Positions 34,957 through 47,523 of a stretch of DNA of 64,000 bases are shown one piece after another (positions within the stretch are counted from its first letter, which is position 1; each line of letters starts with the position of its first letter). The notes under the pieces were generated by a model that was not told the DNA's origin, searched no databases, and saw only the letters and a program-made list of their open reading frames with translations. The position numbers and the translations under genes are program-made. The stretch is from Isoetes taiwanensis (taxonomy: Eukaryota; Streptophyta; Lycopodiopsida; Isoetales; Isoetaceae). The stretch lies in NCBI GenBank assembly GCA_021234155.1, contig JAJEKV010000050.1, positions 6,783,199 to 6,847,198 on the forward strand. Direction: 5' to 3'.

Positions 34957-36800
34957 GTCTACGCGCGCATAGACAAGGCACAATTTAGATCCTTCCAAAA
35001 ACCAAGGTTTTATGAAAGAATTATTAAAATAGCTTTTAACAATATTGTTTGCCTATGTGCGTGCAACGAAATCAATATATATGACCATAATGAAAAATAT
35101 CAAAAGCATGTGACATATTTGGATTCAAGTTGGGCTAGAGGAGAAGAAAATCAATAGGTTAGGAAGCTCGATAGAAGGGTAGATAGGTTAGAAAGGTAGG
35201 TTGAAGGGTAGGTAAGAACAAAAAGTGGTGGGTAGTGTCCATGCACGCATAGACATGCTATGCGCGTATAGCATCAGTAATTTTTTTTTTCGAAAACTAG
35301 GGTTTTTGCAGGCCGGCTGAATCCTTTCGTGTTCTCTTCAATCCGATCGTTTGCTTCTATCCTCAGGTGCACAGATAATCTTCAATCTGACTTTTTGGCA
35401 GGCTAATTGACCGAATCTATCTCTATTGGTCAATTGTTTTGTTGCAGGGAATAAGCCTGAGGTTTCAGGTGCCGATGATCTGCTGGCTTCTGTTATAGCA
35501 TTTGTAAATAATGTGAGAGTTTCCAGCCTATTCCAGCAACTCAAATGGCATCTTCTTATGCACAAGACCTAATTATATGGTAAGATTATGGCAAGTTATT
35601 GCAGATCATAGCGAAATATTACTCAAGATTCAATTAATATCTTATAAATTCAATGAGTGGATTTGCCCCAGACACCGATCAAAATCAGCCTTTGGGCACA
35701 TGCATTAAGTTCCAAAGATTCTGTCCCTTGAATTATAGGTTAATGTTAACAATTAGGTGGAGACCCAATTAAATGTAGAGCACACACAAGGGAAGCAAAC
35801 CTAACAAGTCTAAGGAAGCTAAATACATCCGCCATAGAGATTGGAAATGGAGTTAAAATGGATATGCTCAAGTGGACGACAAGATGAAGCACGCTTGATA
35901 TTCTCGCACTGGTCTACAATCTGGCTCAAGAATCAGATAGGGCATGATACCTATAAGGCATGATACTAATGGCAAAACATTGCGTTTTATATATTAACCC
36001 AGTTACATTTCTTCATAAGGCATTTGAGACTTTTGTGTTCTTTGCATTTCAACTGCCTTGCTCTAACTTGCACACCCTTTCCCAAATTTAGCATAGATCT
36101 GGTCATCTCATAAATTTGATAAGTTCTGATGCATGAAATATGATACATATTTGGCTCAGAATTGTTTGCTAATTCATAAGGATTCAAATCTTTTGGCTAA
36201 ATATTTCTGAGCTTAAGCATTAATGCTACATTGCTATTAATTGCTAGAGTGGTATTGGGCATTACTAAAAAATATAGCCTTGCTCAAGCCCATATCTATC
36301 TGGCGCTTGAAGGAATTTCTTTGATTCAATCGACTCAATTTTTGCAGGTCGTATGCAAGGAATTAAAAGCTTTCCTTTGCAGACATGATGTGGTTTAGCT
36401 GAAAGATAACATGTTCGCTTCATGCTTGCTTGCTTCATGCTTTGTAGTTTATTTAAAATGTCTCAATAAAATGTCCGATCCAATGTATTATCAACCAATG
36501 TATTATCAGGATTGTAATGTTTTTACATCATATACAGGTTTAGTCCGATCCAATGTATTATCAGCTATTGTAATGTCCGATCCAATGTATTATCAACCAA
36601 TGTATTATCAGGATTTGTTATGCCGCATAGCCTTGATAGCTTCGTTATATTTTTTAATATTGTTTTAGAGTTGAGGTTCTATGCGCGGATAGCTCATGAT
36701 ATTTTTCACTTGTCGTGTTGCTATGCGCGCATAGCATCGTGATATTTTTGCAATAGCGTTCCTTGTAGTAGAGGTGCTATGTGCCCATATTGCAATGATG
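34957..36800. repeat. Scattered CTATGCGCGCATAG palindromes
   Basis: Variants occur at 34957-34974 (GTCTACGCGCGCATAGAC), 35235-35246, 35256-35273 (TGCTATGCGCGTATAGCA), about 36675-36692, 36719-36736 (TGCTATGCGCGCATAGCA) and about 36776. The last three are in a loose tandem with GATATTTTT spacers (period 47-57). Confidence 0.7.
36468..36625. repeat. Tandem repeat of GTCCGATCCAATGTATTATC
   Basis: Three GTCCGATCCAATGTATTATC units, two of them followed by AACCAATGTATTATCAGGA, with AT-rich spacers. The methionine-rich plus-strand frame here is produced by the repeat. Confidence 0.85.
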
Positions 36801-38018
36801 TCTAGGAGCCTTGTGGTTTTTACTATAACGTGGTCTTTTTGTTTTCGTATGTTATCCGAGTTTGTGGAAAAACTAAACATAGCTTAAGTATTATGGGTTC
36901 GGTTTGTGAGGTTGAATCCTAGCCGTGGATCTGGAGCATATTCTAAATATGATGCCAGATCAGTGGCCAGCATCTTTTTGGAGAAAAAATGTCCTGCCAT
37001 TTTCTAAGGTCTCCATCGAACTCATGGTGACCCAAGAAAAAAGGTCCGCAGACCATGCATATGCTGGATAGGACGGAATCGCCCTTCCCCTGTGCCGCAA
37101 TGGCGACAATCAGCAGGCATCAATCTGCTCCTGATCCATCAACAGCAGCAGCTCCAGGCCCAAGATTTCTGTGAGATACAAGAAAACAACAAATCCCCCT
37201 CAATCAGACCTAAGAAACCCCAAATCCGGCTATCGCAGGGTTTCCATGCTGCCGCTGAGGCAGATCCACCTTCACGTCAGGCTTATTTGTGTAATTTTGT
37301 GGGCGCTGCAGGCACGACCTACAGTAGAGATCCCGCTATAACAGGGCCCTTGCTCTGTTAGAACCTGTTAGAAACGATGGCTGCCCCTGCTCTGCTTCAC
37401 CGCACCTGCAAAAACAAAGAACCCATGCTGGAAAAAGAAACTGGCCTGAAACGCTATCCACGCCCTACAATTTAGGATGAAAATTTGCCAACCATGGCAA
37501 CAATGAACTTGCAAACAGATCAAAATTAGAAATTAGACATCTAAATGCCAACAAGCTCCTCAAATCCCTTAAATTATACGGTTTCTCATACTCTACACCA
37601 ATCAAATCTTAGGCCAGATCACTGAATTCCAAATACAAAACTAAAAACATGGAAGTTTATTACACCCTTATAAAATGCATGTGAAATTTAAAACATGTCT
37701 ATGTTCTACTTTTTGACCACACTAAAAAGGCACATCGTAATTAAAATCGACGGCCATTTTTAGAATTGACCCCCCAAAAAGGGCATATTTTAAGGGTATT
37801 TTAGGGAATCTTTGAAAGATGCTTTTTATTAGTGCAAACGCAAGTCATTAGTGCATTTGCTAGGTCACCTTGTTTGTTGCATTTTTTGTAATTTTATTCA
37901 TAATCTTGTAGTGATTTCATAAACTTTGAACTAAATACGTTTTTGGGTACTTTCGTATAAACTGTTTTTTTTTCCAATGTCTATTTTTTTAATCCTTAAA
38001 AAAATTACTATTTCTTAA

Positions 38019-38880
<862 letters not shown>

Positions 38881-38958
38881 CATTTTTTAAAAATTTAACT
38901 CCTATATCAATACAACTAGTGACGATGGCTTCACCACCGTTTAAAACTCTATAAAAAC

Positions 38959-39075
38959 AAGAAGTATTCGTTTCAAGCTTGATTTATTAATCATGCATAG
39001 ATGTTTGTAAAACTCTAAATACAAGTATTCGTTTCAATCTCGATTTGCTAGTCGCATAAAGATGTTTAAAATACA
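38959..39075. repeat. Tandem duplication just after the GAPDH fragment
   Basis: GTATTCGTTTCAAGCTTGAT and GTATTCGTTTCAATCTCGAT start two copies of about 60 bp, each ending AGATGTTT(GT)AAAA. Confidence 0.65.
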
Positions 39076-39657
39076 AGTATTAATGGCAAGGGTTCGTTCT
39101 TTAGGTACAATTATTAGAATACTTGGGTTCTAAGCTATGTGCTTAGTGGATTAAACACAATCCAAAACGAAAACTAGGTACATTTCTTGCATTGTTTACA
39201 ACCACTGACTTGCAACTTTATTTCAAGATTGGAACATGCAGTCAGTTTCGTATCATTGAAGCATGTGATGAAAGTGGCATGTGCCCAGAGATCAAATCAT
39301 TAGAAAAGCTTGAATGAGAGATGGTCCCATTTTCTCCAGTTCATTTATCATATACTACTTTCAAATAATTAATTTGCAAAAGCTGGGCTTGGCATGCTAT
39401 TGTTAAAGCAACTATACTTAAAGCTACATAACATAGAAGTCCATGTGCAAACAATCAAATATGACACAACAATTGAAAGGACCTTCCAAATTGTTTAGCA
39501 AGTCGTGAAGATAAGCACGTGGCTATAAATTTCAAAGCCCTCCAGAAAGTCGAACTGGAAATTCTCGAATGTGATGTTATGACTAGGTTTAAGGTCATAC
39601 CGCATAAACCTTATGCCAAAGTTACACAAATCCCTCTTTTCAAGAGTGAGTCGGCGA

Positions 39658-39704
39658 AGAGAAATGTTCACGGCGGCCTTGGCCGCCGCGATAAATTTCT
39701 TGTA
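39658..39704. repeat. Dispersed 46-bp hairpin motif, copy 2
   Basis: Same motif as at 22068-22113. Here the core CGGCGGCCTTGGCCGCCG is a perfect palindrome, and the outer GAGAAAT / ATTTCTT arms are kept. A minus-strand open frame (39707-39495) crosses it but is not matched by a conserved frame in the other copy. Confidence 0.75.
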
Positions 39705-39986
39705 CATTTAAGTATTATCATGGTCAAGGGGGTTTCACATAGTTTTAGCTGTACAATATAGGTGAGTGACCCAAAAGAGTTTATTTTGGGCTTGAACCAT
39801 CATATACTCTTATCTAGGGGTTTTCTTTTAGGTGACTCTGGTACAATACGTGGGGTCTTAGTAAGATTTCTAAGGTGTATACAAGGGGGTTTTTGGCGAC
39901 CCTTTGCACGCAAAATGAGGTGCCCCCCCCAAATCATGGTTACAACACAACATTAGCTGGTACTGTCTATGTATCATACAAAACCG

Positions 39987-41917
39987 AGCTCAGCAATAGC
40001 TAGATGTGACGGCTTCCCTTCGTCTTCTCAACCATGTCATTGACTCAACTAATCCAGAATACATAAGGAAAGCAAAGGTGTGTAGTGTGCCAAGAAGACC
40101 TCCTAAAGTTCCTGCACAACCTATTCCCCATGAAAGTAGCCTTTGCTTCTGGATAGTATAGCAGAGAAACCTAGGTTGAGGTATACTTTCTGATGCCAGG
40201 TTCTCCATGCTTTCAAAAGGCATGCTGTTAATCTGGTGATATCTTCCTGTTAAATGACATAAACCACCAACTGAGCATGTAGTTTCCAGGTACTTTTCTT
40301 GGTATTTTACAACCTGCTGGTAGGTATTTGTACAAACAGTCCTCTCATAACCTTTCTTGTTGTACTTGTCAATGTAACCTGTTAATTGAAAATACGTATC
40401 ATCCTGCAAAATGCAAAATGATGGTGAACATATTTCTTGCATCAGGAAATTAACCCAAAACAATAATGAGGAAACCTCTGCTTGAGAAAATGCTGGTTGC
40501 CTTACCCCTGTAGGTACATCTAATTGCACACTGCTGTAAGACTTGAGGGCATAACCAGGTATTTCATTGCAATAATTTGTCTTCCACTTGCAAAGCTCTT
40601 GCAGCTCCTGCGAATTCAGCTTATTACTCTTCCATGCAAAAAGATCTTTGCATTGGTCATTTGACACGTTTGCAGGAATTTCTAAGCACTCCACATAAAT
40701 GGGATCAGATGGATTGTTATACTGAGTCAGAATGGAGCATATAGTTGGCATAGAGCACACGGTTATCTGCTCAATGTCTTTGCATTGAGTACCAACATTG
40801 GGATATGAATTCTGTAATTGCAACCATGTTGCAGTGGCCTTTTCAACTTCCATAAAGTTGTAAGTTACCAGTTCATGATTACTTGAATTTTTCACGACAG
40901 CCAGCTGTAATTCTGGTAGGAGACTTATGGATGGACTGAAGAACCCAGAATCGGAAATGATTCCGACATTCTTAATGGCGGAGTTGTTCAGAACTGTTTG
41001 CAGCAGATCTAAGTATTGGCTTCTGTCTTTGCTAGTAAATGCAGCCAACATGCAGCGGGCATGGTATTTGGACTTTGAGGAGGCGAGGAGGAAGGGCAAG
41101 AAGTGGCATTATTGTTCAATTTTTTGCAGAATCTGGCAACTTGCGTAAGTTGAGCACATTCATTTGCATTACAACAATCAAATTCTAACTCTGCTCCAAG
41201 GCCCCAGTCTTCAATGGTTCCATTGATTTGGGATATCAGAATTCGCTTCGGTGACACTGACAGTATAAAGTTATCAGGCACAAGAAGACTAGCGTAACAC
41301 AAAGACAACTTGAAAATAAGTTAAAACAAATACTTACATGGAACCTCGAAGTTGTTAGGATCAATCTTGATAAGGAAATCCTTGCTAATAGACCAAGGCC
41401 TTGAAGTACCAGAAATATTGGCAAACCCTAACCATGAAACAGCATCCTGGCTTACAATAAGCCCATTATATACCTGCTTCTCTCTCACCTCCACACTCTG
41501 ATCAATCTTTCTAACATTTTCTAAAAGCTCTGGAACGGTACCATTTGAGAACTGCACAACATTAACAGTGGATACATCTCCATCCTTGACAGAATAACAT
41601 CCCCTCAAACCAGATCTATTCTTCTCCAAAGAAGAAATGCCCTCAAGTGGCAGCTTACAGTCACAATGATACCCTACAGGCATGTTTTCTAAATCATGCA
41701 TATTAGAGACATGTTTGTAGCGGATTTCGTCAGGTCTATTCTGGAACTGTATTACAGCCACAGTGATAATTATTGCAATCACCAGAAGACAGTAGAGGAA
41801 AGTGAAGAAAAAATCAAAAAAAGGGTAAGGGGAAGACTGGTAGGATGGGATTTTGAATAAAGTCCATCCTCTTACAAGCTCGCCATTTTTGAGGCAATAT
41901 GATCTTAATCTCGTCAT
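39987..41917 (-). CDS. Two-pass membrane protein with large Cys-rich ectodomain (possibly broken)
   Basis: I do not recognise the family. Exon 1 (41917-41338) encodes a short basic tail, a strong membrane segment (FFFTFLYCLLVIAIIITVAV, residues about 34-53) and the start of an extracellular region with CDC and several N-x-S/T sites. Exon 2 (about 41308-40506) continues it with FDCCNANECAQL. Exon 3 (40403-39987) follows a 102-bp GTAAGG...TTGCAG intron that happens to stay in frame. Near the C-terminus a second hydrophobic segment (GIGCAGTLGGLLGTLHTFAF) is followed by RRRR. The topology, with both ends inside and a 500-residue Cys-rich domain outside, recalls DEG/ENaC/ASIC channels, but I see no diagnostic match. 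A one-base shift near 41060 and an unclear intron 1 phase mean it may be a pseudogene or contain sequence errors. Confidence 0.6.
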
Positions 41918-43090
41918 AGTTTCTACTTAAAGTATACCATGGATTATCAGATGCAATTATGCGGAGAAAGAGCTGGCGAAATGGAGCTATAAATATTGTA
42001 TCTCGAGTTCGAGGCCACCCAATAGTGCGAAAGTCCACTAAGTACTATCTACTTACCTATGCAATACATTTTTTATTTTTTCATCCTCCAAAGAGGTAGC
42101 TTCGTGTTGAAGTCGTTGTTCCTCCAAGGAGGTAGCTTCGTGTTGGAGTTGTTCCTTTCAATGGCAATAGTTTTATTTAATTTTACATGATGCAATTCGT
42201 TGTCTTTATTTGTATTTGATACAAAGCCCTTGTGGGCCTTTAGGCATGTAAGGGCCCTCGCCCCTTACATGACATAGCCCATTTAAGGGCCCTCGCCCCT
42301 TACATGATGTAGATCTTGCATGGCATAAAAGCCCACAACGGCATTTTATAAATAAAATCTAAGTTGCTTAAAATGTAGGTTGGAAGTCTACCATGGCTTT
42401 CTTATAAGATGCAGTTCTTAGGAGATAGTGCGTGAAATGGAGCTTTGGGTGACGTGAATGTCCATAATACCATGAGTAGACCTTCTATGAACGGCTAGTT
42501 AATTATGTCTCGAGTTCGAGACTGCCCAATAGTGCAAAAGTTGCATTATGGGTGAAATTACACCTGTGGCCACTCAAATTTGGTTTTTTTATGTCTTGGG
42601 CGGGTCTTAGAGATGCCCAAGACATCCGTATCACACCTACACCTAAGATCAAACTGCCACATCAGAAACTTGACCAGAATCGATGAACCCTAAAATTCTT
42701 CTTGTGTTCTGATTTTATTCTATGGAGCTTTGGGTATCGTTAATGTCCATATACTACCATGAATAGATATACTACCATGAATAGAGCTTCTATGAACATC
42801 TAGTCAGTTATGTCTCAAGTTCAAGACCACCCAATAGTGCAGAAGTTGACATAAAGAGTACTATCTTATTTTTTATTTTTCGTCCTTTTTTTGCTTCAAG
42901 AAGGCAGCTTCATTTGCAGTGCTTGTTCATTTCAATGGAAATAATCTTGTTAATTTTTTATTATGCAGTTGTTTGTCTTTATATGCATTAGCTACAATAT
43001 ATTAAATACAAGAGCCCTCCTCCTTAGCCACAAGGCAGCGCTATGGCACGGGCCCTGGAGGTGAAGTCCACAGTCCCATACTAGATACTG

Positions 43091-43786
43091 TTGCAAGAAA
43101 CAGGTTTCTTGCCTCTTCAAAGGGGGGCCCTTGACAAACACATCGTCTACTTCCAGAAGGTCGTTAGCATGGATGATACTCATCTCCCTAACCTCGCTTG
43201 TACTGTGGCAATGGGGCCTCAATGCCTAAAAGCCTGTTGGCGAGAAAAGAGAACTCAGTGGCTGGCCAAATGGAATGTGCAGGAGCACAGATGCATCTGA
43301 GTGCAAACGGAGGCAGATCGCCACACTCTCAGACAGTACCTTGACACATGCTTCCTCAACAAGCTATGTGATGCCAGCACCCTTGAACAGGTCAAGACGG
43401 CACATTATCAGCACCACATAAATCCCATGTGGGAGCGGGGCCTGCAATGCTACCTGCGCACTCATCTACACATGAAAAAGCGCAGATCCATTGCCTCTAT
43501 CCGCACAGGTGCACACCATCTCCAGATTGAGACATGGAGATGGATTGGGGAGCCGCGTCACAAGAGGGTTTGCCAACACTACCAGGTTGGAGCTGTGGAA
43601 GATGAATGCCACACCCTTCAGAGCTGTCCAGCATATGATGACATTCGGATACGCTATGCTGAGCTGGTCCGCCCTAGCCAGCCCCTGCATGAGATGCCGT
43701 GCACGAGCTCCATACGAAGGTTGGGATCATACCTTCAAGAGATCATGGATCGCCGAGATCAACTCGGTCTTCTGGCACTTACCTGA
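43091..43786 (+). pseudogene. LINE polymerase C-terminus with HxxxC knuckle
   Basis: One frame of 232 codons is interrupted by a single stop at 43298-43300. It carries CWREKRTQWLAKWNV, then RTGAHHLQIETWRWIG, then KRVCQHYQVGAVEDECHTLQ and SCPAYDDIRIRYAELV. This last block is the 'R.C..C..g.vEdE.H.L..Cp.Y...R' end of many non-LTR polymerases (first Cys pair here C-x2-Y, so degenerate). The minus-strand LINE at 48.5-50.1 kb has the same TGAHHLxIE block, so the two are relatives. Confidence 0.75.
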
Positions 43787-44004
43787 TACGTGTATATATA
43801 TATCTCCCCCATGATAAACGTAGTTTTGTATTTGTATTTGTACAGTTTGACAGCAAACCTATTCCTACCACGGTTTTTTCCCCAAATAACAGGGGGTTTT
43901 TTAACCCGGACAGTAATACGCTTACTTCGCCTCCTGTTTGGGTCCCATAGGCCATTGGTCTCCGTGGACGATAGAAACTTTATTCTATTGTATTCTATTC
44001 TTAC
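43091..44004 (+). mobile_element. 5'-truncated LINE with TATTC-repeat tail
   Basis: A coding end (43091-43786) is followed by a 3' region closing with GGTCCCATAGGCCATTGGTC, TCCGTGGACGATAGAAA and then TTTATTCTATTGTATTCTATTC (about 43983-44004). The same 3' terminal sequence, in the minus orientation, occurs at 48471-48512, 52452-52490 and 55347-55386. This defines a LINE family with a conserved 3' end and a pentanucleotide tail in place of poly-A. Confidence 0.8.
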
Positions 44005-44770
44005 ATGACATAGCCCATTTAAGGGCCCTCACCCCTTACGTGACATAGCCCTTGTATGGCATTTTATAAATAAAATGGATTTAAAATGTAGGTTAGAAGC
44101 CTACCTCGGCTTTCTTACAAGGTGCAATTCCCGACGAGAAAGAGCGTGTAAAATGGATTTGGGTGTATGAATGTCCATATTACCATGAATACATCTTCCA
44201 TGAACATCTAGCCAGTTATGTCCCTAGTTCGAGACCGCCCAATAGTGCAAAAGTCGCACTATGTATAGTTTTCTGGCATGACGTAAAAAGTACTATCTAT
44301 CTAGCTATCTAATATAGTTTTGATTTTTCGTCATTTTTTTTTTTTGCTTCAAGGAGGCAGCTTCGTGTTGTAGTGCTTGTTTGTTTCAATGGCGGTAGTC
44401 TTTTTTAATTTTGCATGATGCAAGTGGTTGTCTTTATATGTATTAGATACAATGCCCTTGAGGGCCTTTATGCCATGTAAGGGCCCTTGCCCCTTACATG
44501 ACGTATGGCATAAAAGCCTACAACGACATTTTATAAATAAAATATACATGTACGTTGGAAGCTTGCAATGGCTTTCTTATAAAATGCAATTTTGAGGAGA
44601 AAGAGCGTGCGCAAAATGGAGCTTTGGGCGTGAATGTCCATACTACCATGGATAGACCTTCTACGAATAGCTAGTCAATTATGTCTCGAGTTCGAGACTG
44701 CCCAATAGGGCAAAAGTCACACTATGTATAGTTTTATGGCATGACGTAGAAAGTACTACTATGTAATACA

Positions 44771-45529
44771 GTTTTTATTTTTCGTCCCCCTCCCCCCCAT
44801 GTGTTTTTATTTTTATTTTTATTTTTTATGTATATATTTTTTCCAAAGAATTAACAGCCTATGATAGTATTAGACAAGCTCTGAAGTTTGACTGACGAAC
44901 ATAACACATTTCTGATATAACTGGGCAAACAGGCCTTAGATCTTTCCTACAGGTTGGATGGCAATTAATTTCCGTATGCTTGATTGGCAGTTCAGAGTGA
45001 TCATATACCTTGACTTGTTAAACTATTGTTAGCCTTCAAGGGGTCTAATGGTCCGTGGATTAAAATTTGAAATAACTCCAATAGTGCCTTGTAATCTATA
45101 ACATGATTTACACGCCATAGGGATGAACCTTAATTATTTCCTTAGTAAGAGATATATATATATTTTTTTTATTTGGCTAGTAAAGGGTGACAGCTTGGAG
45201 TATATGGACTTATATAATAGCGTGAATATGTCTAACATAAACTATGAATATGAATCAAAAAACACTTTTTCCTTTGAATGAATCGTAGAACAATTTTGTG
45301 AACCCTAAGTTTTAGGGTATTTCGTAACCTAATTGCTCACTCTGCTGGATGGAGGCCGATGTCAACATAGCATACCTGGAAATCTCTAACTAACAGAGTT
45401 GAGGATGAGGCATGGCCGGATGGATGTTGCCTTCTGAGCTGCGCAAAACTGGCCGCTGCTATAAAGGGTCTATTTGCAGTTCGTTCTACTCCCCTGTATC
45501 GATTCATAAGCTGCCCACCTTATGGAAGA
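44771..45529. other. AT-rich intergenic DNA
   Basis: Includes T-rich and TA-rich microsatellite stretches (44800-44840, 45150-45165). No gene recognised. Confidence 0.45.
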
Positions 45530-45862
45530 TTGGTTCTAACTTTGTGTATGGGTAGAAAGAAAGGGGGCTTCAATAAAGCCACGTTATTGAAAATGGAAGA
45601 AGAGAAGAAAAGGGCTGAAAAGAGAAAGAATCTTTTTGATTACCACAAACCTGCAAAGGCACCAGGATTTGCTTCTGGAATCAAAAAATTGGACCTAGAA
45701 GGTCAAGGGAGTTCTGCCCAAAATGTTCTGTGCAAGATGACTGAGATAGTTATGCCTGGAACTGGCAATATTGCTGAAGACAGCAGCTTATTGTCTATTG
45801 TGGATCCGGCTCAAAATGTGCAACAACTAGGAAGCGCCATTAATAATCAGGTTTTCCATTAA
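45530..45862 (+). CDS. Small lysine-rich hypothetical protein or first exon
   Basis: Open for 110 codons. A more likely start is the internal ATG of MGRKKGGFNKATLLKMEEEK at 45548. The N-terminal third is highly basic with a short charged helix (KMEEEKKRAEKRK), followed by FDYHKPAKAPGFASGIKKLD and an uncharged tail. NNQ followed by GTTTTC near 45847-45855 could be a splice donor, which would make this the first exon of a gene whose next exons are not visible, perhaps pushed away by the retrotransposon cluster downstream. No family recognised. It is cleaner than most frames nearby, but unproven. Confidence 0.35.
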   Translation: MVLTLCMGRKKGGFNKATLLKMEEEKKRAEKRKNLFDYHKPAKAPGFASGIKKLDLEGQGSSAQNVLCKMTEIVMPGTGNIAEDSSLLSIVDPAQNVQQLGSAINNQVFH

Positions 45863-46780
45863 GTTTGAGTTGTTTAGACATAATCTTATCCCTCTAATAT
45901 CTTGCTAGACTATAGAGAATCTAACCCCTTTTAGTTCCATAAATTGTTGTTTCTAAATGGCCCTTATTCTTTGATTAACTAACAGTAGTATGGGTAAGTT
46001 CCCCTTGTGTAAAAGTGACTGGATCTGGTCTGTTTGTCAAATGTTTTGATCTAAAACTAGTCCCTCTAATTTCATTATGTTTACAGAGCGCTCGTCCATT
46101 CTTATACCATAGGATTGCTGTCTCTAAATGGCCTAAGCTAAAGTACAAATAACTGATAGGGTAGTATATAATTTCTGCTTGTTTATAACAGTAAGACTGC
46201 CCCTGATTCATAAAACATAGCCTAAATTAATATACAGTCTACCCATGTGTGCATATGTGATTTCTGATCTGATTTTAACGATTTCCTCTTATTCTATTGT
46301 TCCCAGCTCTTATCTTATATCTATGAAGTAAAACTCGTTTGGTTTCTTAAGTCTTACTGCTTGCTTTAATAGCATAGGGATAAGGTTCGGATGGCCCATT
46401 GTTGGAAATATGTGATTAAGTTCATTGCATAATAATAATAATAATAATGACAAGGGCTCAGACTTGTACAGTGTTATCTGCCTAAGAATTGTACAGGGGA
46501 CATCATTGAACATACATATTTATGGTGAGAAGATTTAAAACTAGGGAAGTGCCATGTTGATTCTTATAGTACCATGTTGTTCCATATAACCTTGATACTT
46601 TGTTGTTTGGTTAAGGGGTTTCATTCGATCCCAATTGCTACAGTACCTTAGCTTGATTATTTTCAAAGGTCTATATAGCATTGAAAAAGTTGAATTTGCA
46701 CTGAATACAATGATGGTTGTTTAAAGTTGTTACTGATACTTTATTGAGAAAAAGGCTTAAACTAGAAGAATACTAATAAC
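45863..46780. other. Intergenic DNA; right part probably Copia 5' LTR
   Basis: An (AAT)n microsatellite lies at 46430-46448. The last 200-250 bp before the primer-binding site (from about 46555, TGTTGATTCTTATAG) should be the 5' LTR of the Copia element, but without a second LTR in view its limits are not defined. Confidence 0.4.
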
Positions 46781-46792
46781 TGGTATCAGAGC
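46781..46792 (+). promoter_or_regulatory. Copia primer-binding site for initiator tRNA-Met
   Basis: TGGTATCAGAGC, complementary to the 3' end of initiator tRNA-Met, lies immediately before the gag frame. Confidence 0.9.
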
Positions 46793-46796
46793 TTGG

Positions 46797-47405
46797 TTGG
46801 TTGTGGTTGACAGGACGTCTAGCAGGTTTGGTTTGAGTTTATTGAGCAGTGTTGATGTGTACAAGGGAGGTCCAGGTTTTCAAGTCTGGAAGGATGCCAT
46901 AACTCATATTCTAGAGGTGGAAGACCTCTGGGATTTAGTGGATCCTGGAAATGTGTCACTGACAAACACTATTGTCAGGACAAGTGAAAGGGCTGACACT
47001 GAAGGATCAACTGTAAATCCAGAAAATGCAAGTGCCAGTACTGGAGAAGTGAACTCTAGGGAGTCTGTTGGAGGAGCAGCAAGTGCAAAAGCTGGAAGGT
47101 CTGAATATGCAAGGATTAAGGAAGCTCAAGGAATAATAACCTCAAAGGTAAGTCCCACTATAAGGCTGAAGTTAAGAAATAAATCACCAAAGGAAATGTG
47201 GATTTATTTGCTTAAACACTTTGAAGAAAAAACGTCCTCTGAAATTGATTTATTGGATAAAGAACTTAGAACTCTAAAAATACAAGAAGATGAAGATATC
47301 TCTGAGTTCTTTAACAAGTTTGATAACATTGTTGCTGATTTGGGAGGAGCTGGAGTGGAGTTAACTGAAAGATATCAGGTTTTGGCCATTGCAAGAGCTG
47401 TATAG
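46797..47405 (+). pseudogene. Copia gag, N-terminal and capsid part
   Basis: 202 codons without a stop. FQVWKDAITHILEVEDLWDL is the conserved start of plant Copia gag. KEMWIYLLKHFEEK and LDKELRTLKIQEDEDISEFF, then NKFDNIVADLGGAGVEL, are the UBN2-like capsid helices. A stop at 47403-47405 separates it from the knuckle region, which continues in another frame, so the ancestral gag-pol frame is broken here. Confidence 0.85.
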
Positions 47406-47523
47406 TTGAGAATGAACAGTTAGCTTTATTCATTAAAAATATAGCTAAAACTAGAGATGAAACAGAACAAAAATTGTAAAAGGGGAAGAAGAATCAGTTG
47501 AGATTCTATTCACTGGAAAAAGG

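Larger units (their letters stand above)
34430..37869. mobile_element. Segment bounded by perfect 26-bp inverted repeats
   Basis: GGTGACCTAGCAAATGCACT plus AATGAC at 34430-34455 recurs exactly as its reverse complement at 37844-37869. The 3.4 kb between has repeats but no recognisable transposase. No convincing target duplication flanks the ends. It may be a large non-autonomous DNA transposon, or two independent insertions of one small repeat. Confidence 0.45.
42003..44770. repeat. Five copies of a roughly 0.3-0.5 kb repeat
   Basis: The landmark TCGAGTTCGAGACTGCCCAA, followed by TAGTGCAAAAGT, recurs in variants near 42003, 42509, 42816, 44221 and 44687. Between landmarks the copies share TTCAAGGAGGCAGCTTCGTG, hairpins CATGTAAGGGCCC...CCCCTTACATG, CATTTTATAAATAAAAT and GAATGTCCATA.TACCATG. 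Spacing is 506, 307 and 466 bp where uninterrupted. A LINE (43091-44004) sits between the third and fourth copies. GTTCGAGAC resembles a polymerase III B box, so a tRNA-like SINE origin is possible, but no A box was confirmed. Confidence 0.75.

Noticed and set aside
36411-36668. 85-codon Met/Tyr-rich protein
   Set aside because: It is the translation of a short tandem repeat (GTCCGATCCAATGTATTATC units).
39495-39707. A 70-codon gene crossing the 46-bp hairpin
   Set aside because: The homologous motif at 22 kb differs mostly by amino-acid changing substitutions and lacks the downstream frame, so structure, not coding, looks shared.
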